Assembly: GCF_011397635.1 (NCBI RefSeq) | Contig: NC_064770.1 | Coordinates: 6,157,826 to 6,221,825, forward strand | Reading direction: 5' to 3' | Origin: Epinephelus fuscoguttatus | Taxonomy: Eukaryota; Chordata; Actinopteri; Perciformes; Serranidae | DNA length: 64,000 nt | Shown here: positions 13,359 to 25,000 of the stretch, one piece after another | Position numbering within the stretch: the stretch's first letter is position 1 | Layout of the letters: each line of letters begins with the position of its first letter | Notes under the pieces: model-generated | What the model was told of the DNA's origin: nothing | The model's input: the letters and a program-made list of their open reading frames with translations, nothing else | The model's database searches: none | Program-made: the position numbers and the translations under genes

Positions 13359-13745
13359 CATCCATCCATCCATCCATCCATCCATTATCAACTGCTTATC
13401 TGAAGGTGTATTCCAGATGGTCCTCTCCCCAGCAACTCTTTCCAGCTCCTCCTGGGGGATCCGAGGCGTTCCCAGGCCAGACAAGATATGTAATCCCTCC
13501 ATGGGTCTGCCCCGGGGCATCCTACCAGTGAGACGTGCCTGGAACACCTCTAACGGGAGGCGCCCAGGAGGAATCCTGATCAGATGCCCAAACCACCTCA
13601 ACTGACACCTTTCAACGTGAAGGAGTAGTGGCTCTACTCCAGGCTCCCTCCCAATGTCCGAGCTCCTTACCCTAAGGAGCCCAGCCACCCTTTGGAGGAA
13701 ACTCATTTCGGCTGCTTGTATCCATGACCTCATTCTTTTGGTCAA
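13359..13745 (-). mobile_element. Rex3/RTE-like LINE, 3' end of ORF2 with GATG tail
   Basis: The minus strand encodes the C-terminal end of a non-LTR reverse transcriptase polyprotein: RSWIQAAEMSFLQRVAGLLR, a GVEPLLLHVERCQLRWFGHL segment and RLPLEVFQARLTGRMPRGRP. It ends in a GGAT/GATG tetranucleotide tail (CATCC repeats at 13359-13384 on the + strand). GATG tails are the hallmark of Rex3 (RTE clade) in fish. The copy is strongly 5'-truncated and has lost residues relative to the family. Another LINE clade cannot be excluded without a search. Confidence 0.7.
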
Positions 13746-14579
13746 TAACCAAAGCTAATGACCATAGGTGAGGTTTGGAATGTAGGTGGACCAGTAAATT
13801 GACAGCTTTGCACACACAATCCTGCAGTGGTGGTAAAAATGTCACAGATCCACTTTTTAGTACAAAGGTTCATTAGAAATACCTCCTGATTTTAATGTAG
13901 CCTACTAGTCATAAAAAAAATACTGACAGTGATCAAACTGGTATCATAAGAACAGTGTGTGAGATTCAGGGAGATTTAGTGTTGTCAAGCAGTAAGGACT
14001 GCAGATGGCAACCAGCTGAAGCGTTTCTCGGTTAGAATTCTTTCTTTGTTCTTTGTTCAGGAGGTTTTAACCAGGAGCTGAATTTTCCGCAGAGGTCTCT
14101 GACTCCAAATCAAAGGGACACACTCAATACGTTTACATGACAGGAAAAATCAATTTGTTGTGTTAGTCCAAGTAAAACCAAACTTTTAAAATACATAAAT
14201 AAAATAAATGCTTAACAGAAGAAGTGAAGCAAAAGAAAAAGTAAAGCATACAGGACGTACAAAATGTACAGAGCTGTAAAGTTGTCCATCATGGTACCAG
14301 TTTGCCGCTAGCTAAGCATAGCTAGCTTATTTTGATTGTTGGTCTGTGATGTAATAGGTCAACTGGAAAAAGGTCCAATACTAACAAGCTGAAAGGGGGC
14401 ATATCATCACCAATCGTAACCATAGCTCCACTTAACTGTGCATGTAAATGTAATGACTGATTTAAACCGGTAAAACCACTGATTACAGCAGTTTCATGTT
14501 AAAAAAGAAAGTGCTTTCCTGACACTGCTTGTTGTGGAGTGGCTTCTAACTCTGGTGGCTGATGCAAAAACATAAAAAT

Positions 14580-15157
14580 GTGAATTTCCCTGTCTAGAGC
14601 CAGTGTTTATCTAGTCAGGGCTACTGTAGAAATATGGCCGTGCAACATGGTGATCTCCGTAGACGAGGACCTGCTCACTTTGTAGATAAACGTCTCATTC
14701 CAATGGCATAAGGTAGTTACAAAGGGCCCCAGTGTACGCTATCATGCACACGTCGTCTCGTCATATGATCAGAGACTTGACATTGGATAACATCAACATA
14801 CATACAGCAATCATCACTGCATATCTGTATATAACAAACAATATATAGAATTGTTGATGTATAGTTATAGCATAAGCATATCATTTTGCTGTAGATGCTA
14901 TTGATTATTCTTAAAAATAAAGGAAAAAACTTGATGGAGATGGGTTTGCGTTTGTGAGGGGCATATATGGCAAATTACACTGTTTTTAATTTAATGAGAG
15001 TTCTTCTTTGAACACAGGCATATTTTCTAAGGTGTTGAAAATGCAACAACTCTTATTTTCAGGTGATTATTCACTAAAGACAACATTCTCATTATATTAT
15101 ATTCCATTTCTGTCAAAGTATCCCCCTAAATCCTACACACACTGGACCTTTAACTTC
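14580..15157 (-). repeat. TIR-element family B, partial copy
   Basis: Ends in CCTACACACACTGGACCTTT at 15132-15151, the reverse complement of the TTTAAAGGGCCAGTGTGTAA terminus at 31846. Internal stretches (TAGAGCCAGTGTTTATCTAG near 14596) match a repeat I recall in teleosts. It is the inverted and shorter relative of the 31846-34601 element. It lies upstream of rogdi. Confidence 0.5.
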
Positions 15158-15492
15158 ATGTCTGTGACAGCTGACAGATTATCAACCACGACCGGGGTCA
15201 TTATAATTAGGGGAATAGTGGAACCAAGTACTCAGGGCCTCAGCATTGGCAGGGCCCTCAAAGCCTGGAACAAAAAGTTTTATCCACAATTTTTTTCACA
15301 TTTTGAATTTTAGGACATTAGACTACAGGTAGCCTGTTACAGTTTTCCTGGCAGAATAGTTTACAGAGTATTTCTGGTCTCTTTAACAATATTAGAACAG
15401 GTCTGTCTCAGGTGGAAATCAGAGTGTATGTTTACATTTTCCATGTCACCTTTGTGACGCGGGACGGATATTGTATTCCCAAATAAGGACTA

Positions 15493-15506
15493 GTGGGCGG
15501 GGCCAC
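15493..15506 (+). promoter_or_regulatory. GC box upstream of rogdi
   Basis: GGGCGGGGCC (15495-15504) matches an Sp1-type GC box about 500 bp upstream of the rogdi start codons, in a locally GC-richer stretch with several CpGs. A promoter role is inferred from position; no TATA box or mapped start site is visible. Confidence 0.35.
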
Positions 15507-16007
15507 AGTAATAGTGAATGTGTGACCATCCTAATGCTGCATTTACGTGGTTCTCGTAAAAAGTAAAACGCATTCCCTTAATTGTAGTGGTTTAGTCTGA
15601 ATGACTAAAAATATGCATCAACCAACATGATTTCATTTCGGATGTTTCTTAAAACGACGAGCAGCACGCGATTGCTGTTTGTCCCAGTTGCAGAATAAAG
15701 AGGTGAAGTTGTACGTGCAGCGAAATGAATATTTGAAATCAAAGACTAAACTTTAAAAAAACAAACAAAAAAAACATTACTTGCTGTTTATATACGACAG
15801 ATGCTTGTATCTTAATCAAAAAGGACATTTTTAAATATGTATCTGTCGCTGATCAGGGTCGTTCATGTGAGCGCTTGCATTATTTCCGACAGCACATGAA
15901 GGCAGCAGATCCTTGCTAATCGAGTAGGTAGTGAGAGCCCTTTTTCCCGAGCAGAGGACAGTGTGTTAACGTGTTAAACGAACCTGTTCTGTTGTGTTCT
16001 GCACAAA

Positions 16008-19000
16008 ATGCTCAACCCGCAGAGATCTCTGTCCGAGCTGCCCAAGATGTCGGCTGCCAGTCAAGTGGAGAGAGCTGTGTTGGTAAGCTATTTGAGAGCA
16101 GGCAGGAAAACACACTGCTGTTGGGCTGTGCGGCTAGCTGCTTTACTGTCTGACCCGTCGGTTAACATAACGTATTGGCATTTGCAATTAATGCTTTAAA
16201 CGACTGTAGCTATAGCAGGACGTGTGTAACGTGACGTTAGCTGTTGGTGTAGTCGCTGGTCGCGGACAGGGGCAGTAGCATCCGTGCGCTACAATGCAGG
16301 TGCTGTAGCCAGGGCTCGCGCTGTCACAGTCATTCTGTGATGATGTGACAGTGGGCCTGTTGTATGATAACACTTGGGAACAGCGGATGAACTAGTTACC
16401 ATGAAATGACCGTAACAGTTTATCAAGTAACCGACTACCAACTGAACTCAGTTTCTCGATGCTTTTCATTCAAAGTCCACTGTATGTGCAGTCACTGTTT
16501 GCCCTAAGGGCCTGTGTTTGCGTGTTTCCTACCATTTGCTGCAAATCGCACACAATAGTCTAATTTTAACAAAACTACAGTCAACAGGATCACTGTGTTG
16601 ATCAAACATGATCACTATGACATGATCACTGTTACATGATCACTGTGACGATCAAACGTGATCATTGTGACGATCAGACATGATCACTGTGTTTATTAAA
16701 CATGATCGCAGACTTCAACCTGCTTTTCCAAACTGGGGTCTGACATCTAATGCATGTAATACACTGAGTACGTACAACCCCACTTTAAAAAATCAGAACT
16801 ATCCATTAATGTCATTTGTCAGGCAGAGTACAGTGTCAGTCTTTTTTGTTGCAATGAGTGTGTAATTTTGTAGACAGTAGTTTTCATTTCTTGCATATTT
16901 GTATAATCTATAGCTGTGCTTGCTTATGATGAATAATATGGTAAGAAACGAAAATTCAGAATTTGAATCTCTTTTGTGGGGGGACAGATCCCCCAGCAGA
17001 TTTGGTCCTTCCCAGTGTTGATTTCATGGCTATGGCTTTGACTGTGATAATCAAACATGATCACTGTGATCAACTGTGGTGGATACATTCCAAGCTAAGC
17101 CTCTGAAATCTGAAATGTTCTACTGTAATGACATGACTAAATAAAGACCAGTGGCTGCTGAGTAGCACTGAAAATCCCAGTAAGCCATCAAAAGCATTAT
17201 GTTATGCCTTGGAAAATGGTTATTAGTGATCAAAAGCTGACATGACTTAAAGTAAATAGGCTGGAAAAATGCTAGATTCTAAGTGTTACGTGACATCAAA
17301 GTACATTAACTCACGAAGACCCAAAGTGCTCAATAAAAGTAATATTTAAGACTTAAGAAGGTGAAATGTCTAACGACATGATTGTGAAATATTCCTTTAC
17401 ATAGTTAAAACTAACCTCATTATTTTGAAATGTCATTCCAACATTCTTCTTTTCACAAGTTTTTAGCTTTCACATTCGCAGCACTACATTGCTTAGCTTC
17501 CATGTCAGACTCCTGTCTGCTTTTCCAAACTGGGGGTGTGCTGACTGACATTTACTACTGGTAATACAGTGACTATGGATAAATACCTCATACAATCCCA
17601 CAGTTGAGTTTTGACCTTATGATAACATTGCATAATAGTGTTAATGTCCGTGTCTAGCAGCGAGGGAGATGGCGTACAGACTAAAGAAAGATCTCCTGTG
17701 GTGTTCAGTGGAACATCTTGGTGGTGTCAGTCTGTAGCTGCTCCTGTATTCATCCAGCCCCAGGATAAGCTCATCAGAAAGCCTTCCTGAGATATATGTC
17801 TTCAGCATGCTACTGCACATGTTGAACAACTAGAACCCCCTCAGAGAGTGCAGTCAGCTCTGAGTCTTCTTGGTCTCAGTGTTACAAGCCCAGTTCACTC
17901 TGTTGTCCAGGTAGACTCTCAGGTACTTTTAGCCCTCAACTGCCTTTGATAAAGACAGAGGACTTTTAGAGTTGACTACAGAGACAACATAGAAAAGGAA
18001 GAATGGAAGTTGTCCACTGATGTATTGTAATTAATGTTGTTTATTGTCCCACCTCATTTTCCTGTACGAGTTTAATGTTTATTGAAACCTTTTGGTAGGA
18101 GGAGGAGTTCAACTGGCTGCTTAAAGAAGAGGTGCATGCTGTCCTAAAGCAGCTCCAGGATGTCCTCAAGGTAAAAGTTAAGCCTTCATGTATATGCTGT
18201 ATTTAGGACTGAAATCTATATCACACTATTAAACGGTCATTCTGCCAATTCTACACATGAAGATTTATTTGTAATGGTTAGTACAACTCAGCCTTTGAAA
18301 ACAGTAGTATAATATCATCTGTAGGTCCTTATTAAATCTGAGCTTGAAGACTTAACATTTATAACAAAAAGACAATGAGCTTATCATCATCATACACTCT
18401 TAGAAATAAATACGCTTACTAAAACCATATAGGGCTCTTTGGCTTGTCCCCATAGGAGAACCTTGTTTGGTTCCTGGTAAAATCTTTTATAAAGGTGCCA
18501 CCTTGAACCCTTTTGGAGGGTTCTACCATTAGACTGTATACAAAGATGGACAACATATCTCCACTTCCTCCCACTGTACAAAAATTAAGCCAAAATATCC
18601 CAGATACAGCTGCTGCCATCTTGCACTGGTGACATCCAGTGGTGTAGTGGAGGGTATACTCAGGTACACAGGGTATCCCCACTTCTTTTTCTATCCAGTT
18701 ACAGTATACCCACCTATCAGCTAAAAAGCCATTGTAATACATAGGAGAGTATGCCCACTTCCTCATCAGTAACCTACCTATCTACCTAGTAGTACACCCA
18801 CCTCATCAACTACCACTACACCACTGGTGACATCATTTGAAGCCAGAGTCTGTGCAGTAGTGATTTCCGCAATATGGAGTTTCTGCCAATACACCTGACC
18901 AATTCCGAGCAGCGCCACTGATCTTGAGCTTTCAATCATGACATCAAGCACCCAAATAACTAATCAGAAACCAAACCTTATCAGAAAAACAAACACTTAA

Positions 19001-22000
19001 AGGAACAGCAGCATGATAAGAAGTATTATTATTAGTATTATTATATATTTTAGTTTGGCCCATACCCAATCCTCTAATATGGAAGGAGCGGGGTTTATGA
19101 TCTATAGTTTAGCCAACCACCAGAGGGCAAGCCAGATGTTTTGGTGTTACTTTTGGGGAGCTGTCATGTCCATTTATACAGTCAATGGGTTCTACTCAGA
19201 ACCCAGCATAAAGGGATATACCTAGAGCCATCTGAAAAAGGTTTGACACAGAACCCTCAATGCCAGGCTCTACAGAGGACCCTTCTGTAATGGTTCCACC
19301 CAAAACACTCTTATCCCTTTTCCACCAACATGGAACTGGTTCTGTTACAGTTCTCGCACATGATTTTGAACCATTCGGAGCATTTTGACAGAAAAGAAAT
19401 TGGTTCAGAACTCCAAAAGTTGGTTCTTACCTGAAACTGAAAAATAGCAGGTCAGTGGGTGTGTCATATTTTACAGGTTGGAAAGAGAGGATGGAGAAGT
19501 GAGAAATCTCTAGACAAAAAAGAGGGTGCAGTAGAGGGTGCAGTGGTCTCATTGATATAGTTGGTCCATGCATGTTTTTTGGGTAAAAATAAATATACGT
19601 ACTAACAGGACAAAAGTTCACAGTTAGTAAATGTTCACCCTCCATTGATAACATGTCCTCAATTACAATGGTTCCATGCAAAACTGATAGAAACGTGCCG
19701 GTTGGTTAGATAGCACCAAAGTTCCAAAACTTGTGAATGAAAACAGTTCAAGAACCAGAGCTAATTGGATGGAAAAGGGGTATAGATGAACCATTTGTGT
19801 CAGGTTCGATGCAGAACCCCCTTTGAGAGATTATACAGAGAACCCTTCTATGATATAGTGGCATGCAAAAGTTTGGGCACCCTTGATCAAAATTTCATTT
19901 ACTGTGAGTAGTTAAGTAAGTAGAAGATGAACTGATTTCCAAAAGGCATGAAGTTGAAAGTGAAACATGCTTTTCAACAAGGTAAGCAAGATAAGAGTAT
20001 TATTTTTGTTTTGTACAATTTTAGAGTGGGGAAAAAAGAAAAGGAGCACCATGCAAAAGTTTAGGCACCCCAGCAATTTGAGCTCTCAGACAAGTTTTAT
20101 CAGGGTCTCAGACCTTAATTAGCTTGTTAGGGTTATGGTTTGTTCACAGTCATGGTTAGGAAAGACCAAGTGATGCAAATTTCAAAGCTTTATAAATACT
20201 CTGACTCCTGAAACCCTGTTTGACTGCAAAATACCTGCAGGAAGATTAATCAGACTCTGGAGTAGTGGTGCACTGTTCTACTATGCAGTGAAACCTGTAC
20301 AACTTTCATGGAAGTGTCATCAGAAGAAAACATTTCCTGTGTTCTCACCTCAAATTCAGCTTCATAACATTGCAAAGTACCATTGAAACAAGCCTGATCT
20401 TTTTGGAAACAAGTCCTGTGGACTGATGAAGTTAAAATAAAACTTTCTGGACGCAATGAGCAAAGGTATGTTTGGAGAAAAAAAGGGTGCAGAATTTCAT
20501 TAACACCTGTTCAAATGTTAAACATGGTGGTAGTTATTTGAGCTTGTGTCGCAGTCAGTGGCATGGGGAACATTTCATGGGTAGAGGACAGAATGGATTC
20601 AGTTAAATTCCAGCAAATTTTGGAAGCAGACATCACAGCATCTGTGAAAAAGCTGAAGATAAAGGGAGGATGGCTTCTATAACAGGACAATGATCCCAAA
20701 TGCACCTTGAAATCCACAATGGACTACCTCAAGAGGCGCAAGCATAAGGTTTTGCCATGGCCTTCACAGTCCCCCAATGTTAACATCATTAATAATCTGT
20801 AATAGACCTCAGAAGAACAGTGCATGCTATATGGCCCAATAATCTCCCCCAAACGAAAAAAAGACTCTTAGCTGGCTACAAAAAATGATTTAGAAGCTGT
20901 GATACTTACCAAAAGAGGCATTACAAGGGGGAATACAAAATGCCAAGTACTGGGTACCTGGAAGACCAAAAGAATTTCAGCAGACCATGTGATATTGTGT
21001 GGCATAAAAAATAATTGATTAAGGGGATTCCAGATACACCTACACCTACCTACCATTTGGTACGTGGGAAACATTTGAATATTTGAGAGTGAGATACTTT
21101 TAGCACCCACACTTTCAAAAATCCTGAAAGAAGTCTTTGCTCCAAAGAGAGTTCTTAGGATAACAAGGAAACTCAAAGAACCTTTGAAGAACTCTTTCTT
21201 CAAAAAAAAAGTTTTTTTCAAAGCCAGTGATTCTGTATAGAGTCACAGTCCTTCAGCAAGAACCTTTTGGAACCCTTATTTCTAAGAGTGTATGAAACCA
21301 GAGGAAGTTGATAAATGATATTGCACTGACCCAGTCAATTGTCAGTAGGTGTTAAACAGTTGTAATTGGTTTACAGAATTATAGATTAGAAACATTCAGT
21401 CTGTAGAATTGCTAATCCAATCTAATAGTAAGTTTGCTCTGCCATCAACAGGAGGCATCTAGACGTTTCTCCATGCCGACGCCAGGCCTGGAGAGTCAGC
21501 TCAAACAGGAAAACTTCATCCTCGGCAGCTCAACGTAATACTCCACCTTTGATTATTTTATTATAAGTGTAACTGTATAAGTGTAGCTCTTTATGGTGTA
21601 CAGGTACATCTCAAAAAAAATAGAATAATGTGAAAAGGTTTAAAATTTCACGTCAGTTATTTCATAAAGTGAAAATTGTATGAACTCCAGATTCACACAA
21701 ACTCAAACACCTGCAAAGGTTTCCTGAGCCTTTAAGCTCTCAGTCTGGTTCAGTACTCAGAATCACAATCATGTGTATGACTGCTGACTTAACACTTATC
21801 CAGAAGACACTCGCTGACTGTGGTAAGCCACAGAAGGCCATTGCTGAAAGGGCTGGCTGTTCGCATAGTGCTGTATCAAAGCATATTCATGAAAAGCTGA
21901 CTGGAAGGGAAAAGTATGGTAGGAAAAGGTGCACAAGCAACAGGGGTGACTGCAGCCTTTAGAGGATTGTCAAGCAAAGCCGATTCAAGAACTTGGGGGA

Positions 22001-25000
22001 GCTTTATAAGGAATGGACAAAGGCTCAAGAGCCACCACGCACAAATGTGTCCAGGAAAGGAGTTACAAGAGTTGTATTGGTAGTTTCAAGCCACTTCTGA
22101 ACCAGAGACAATGTCAGAAGTGTCTTACCTGGGTTAAGGAAAAAAAGAACTGGACCGTTGCTCAGTGGCCCAAGGTCTTCTTTTCAGATAAATATATATT
22201 TTTTATTTCATTTGGAAATCAAGGTTCCAGATTATAGAGGAGGAGTAGGGAGGCAAAGATCCATAGCCCTTTTTAGATAGGAATTGTGCAAATTTGCAGA
22301 AAAGCCGAATCAGTCATTTTTCAGCATTGGCAGTATAAAAATAAAATCGGGGAGTGCGGCAAAATGCTGCCTTCCTACTTTTGTTTATACAGAATGCACC
22401 TTTTCCGGGGCAATGGGGGGCGTGAGCAATGAACAAAACATGTAACTCAGCATGTGACGTAAACAGTGATGTGGGAGGGAAGCCGCGGCTAGTCAGACCT
22501 TCCGCAATTCTCTCATAAGTCGGCCCGTTCTTCACCGTCCCCGTCCTCTTGCTACTAGCTGCTCATTCCTGTTATCAGCTATTTCCTGTTTATCCACCGC
22601 CAGTGGCTCGCACGTGCGGCATCATCAACAGCTCCTCCCACAAGTCTTCAACAGCCCCTCCCGTCGCGGAAGGCCGCCTCTCTCTTTTTAAACTAAAAGG
22701 GTTCCGCCAATATGTCTACCCCACGAGGTGGAAAATTGGGCATCTAGGATCAACTCACCAATCCAGCTCTGTGTATCTAAATGCTCGCAGCTTGCCGGCA
22801 AAACGGTCCAACATTCGCGGAAAATCTGGCAGTGGGGCTTATGTTTCTTGATGTCCAGTGTGAAGTTTCCATAGTCAGTGATGATTCTGGGTGCCATGTC
22901 ATCTGGTGGTGTTGGTCCACTGTGTTTTATCAAGTCTTAAGTCAACGCAGCCGTCTACCATGAGATTAGAGACCACGTCGTGCTTCCGTCTGCTGACAAG
23001 CTTTATGGAGATGCTGATTTCCTTTTCCAGTAGGACTTGACACCTGGCCACAGTGCCAAAACTACTAGTAACTGGCTTGCTGACCATGTTGTTACAGTGC
23101 TTGATTGGCCAGCTAACTCGCCTGACCTAAACCCTATAGACAATCTATGGGGTATTGCCAAGAGGAAGATGAGACACCAGACCCAACGATACAGATGAGC
23201 TGAAGCTACCAAGCTATCAGCTACCAAGGCAACATGGGCTTCCATAACCCCTCAGCAGTGCCACAGGCTGATCATCTCCATGCCGCATTGATGCAGTAAT
23301 TTGTGCAAAAGGAGTCCCGACCAAGTGTTGAGTGCATAAATGAATGTACTTTTCAGAGGGTCGACATTTTTGTATTGTAAATCCTTTTTTTGATTGGTTT
23401 TATGTAATATTCTAAACTTTTGAGAAACTGGATTTTTGATTTTCATGTGCTGCCAGCCATAATCATCAAAATTAAAACAAGAAAAAGGTTTGAAATATTT
23501 CACTTTATGTGTAGTGAATCTAGCATATATGAAAGCTTCCCTATGTAAATTAAATAATAGAAAATAGAACTTTCCATGATATTTTAATTTTTTAAATGCA
23601 ACTGTACAGTTACTGTGGCCTTAATGTATAAAATACAATGGTTAGCTAGTCAGTAGCGTTATCAGGAGGTCATGTCTGTTACATAACAATGCTTTCCTGT
23701 AGGGGAAGTGGCTGTCAGATGCTCAGTGAATGACTGGGTTTGTCATTTCCTTCATGTTGTAATCTTTCAGAGTGGGTGCCCTCCCTCACACACTATAAAC
23801 TTCCCTTGCCATTATCTGTTTTTAGCTATTGTTCTTCTGGCGATGTGTAATAAAAATGTGATGTGTTGTTTTGCAGCATGGATCAAGTGAAAGGGGTGCT
23901 GACTCTGCAGGGAGAGGCTCTGACTCAGGCGGTGAGTTTGTCTAGTTCTCACTGAGGCTGTGTTCTCCTTATGAGAAACTGAAACACTCATTTACCATAA
24001 ATCCGTCCCTTGATAATGTTTTGCTTTTTTTTAACAGGACATAAACCTGAAGGTTGCAAAGAGCAGCCAAGTGTTGCACTTTCAGTTCAGAGAGGACAAG
24101 CAGTGGAAACTGCAGCAGGTACAGTGTGTTAGTATGTAATGCTTCCAGAACAATGGAGGCATAACAGTGAGGTTTGGTTGTAGCTATGAGGGTTGTCAGT
24201 TTTTTTTCCACCCATAAGGAGTTTTTCCACTTTTTGTCTACTACAATGAACATTTGACAGTATAAAACTATATAGAGAAGACTAAAATGTATAAATCATT
24301 GGTTTCATCACGATACAATATCATGTCAATTCTTTGGACAACGGTACAATATTTGTCAATATTACAAAGTCTGCCACAATATGATTTCGATACGATGCGA
24401 TTCAGGGGCCTGCGACTGATATGAGACAATATCATCTGCCCATTTAACATAACTGATTACAGAAGAGGCTACCACCCCTTTGTTTAATGCTTTTGGCAAA
24501 GTTTACTTTATACTGACTTCACTAACACACATAAAACAGCTCATGGGATAAGTTAACCTTCAGGGCTTTCTTCCAAAAAGTCATTTCTGAAGAAATGTTT
24601 TAATTTGAACTCAAACCATTCTCTTTCATAAAACCTCAGGTCTATCTGGCTTAAAACCCTGAAGGCAAACTTCTTCCAACAGCCATAAACCATGGATTAG
24701 CAGCAATATCATTAAACAGAAATATCAAATTCAGCTCAGTTATAACTGTCAGGGTTCATAGATATAATAGCTATCTTTGCTAGTCACCCATTATTAGCTC
24801 AGCATGTTTACATTGCATAAATTAGCCTAGCGGTTATTAGACTTTCCTCCGTTCATAACTTAATAAATTGCATGTATTATGTATACTTTTTTCTCAGTCA
24901 CTGTTGGTTTAAGTCACTTCTAAGTCATCTCCCAACAGAACAGCAAGTTTGAATTTCAGCCTGCATGCACATTTTTCAGCCCGACATTGTTAAAACAGAG

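Larger units (their letters stand above)
18393..21292. mobile_element. TIR element (CACTCTTAGAAATAA) with TA flanks, heavily interrupted
   Basis: CACTCTTAGAAATAA at 18395 is matched by its exact inverse TTATTTCTAAGAGTG at 21276-21290, each flanked by TA, as for Tc1/mariner-type insertions. The element's own sequence is the GGTTCT/AGAACC-rich kind known from teleost MITEs and survives in pieces (about 18395-18535, 19235-19312, 19785-19858, 21180-21290). Between them sit a second MITE (19314-19781), a decayed Tc1 (19859-20950) and about 700 bp of other sequence (18535-19235). It lies in rogdi intron 2. Confidence 0.65.

Noticed and set aside
19117..19131. CCACCAGAGGGCAAG as a CTCF site
   Set aside because: It misses the last consensus base and is a single occurrence; too weak to claim.
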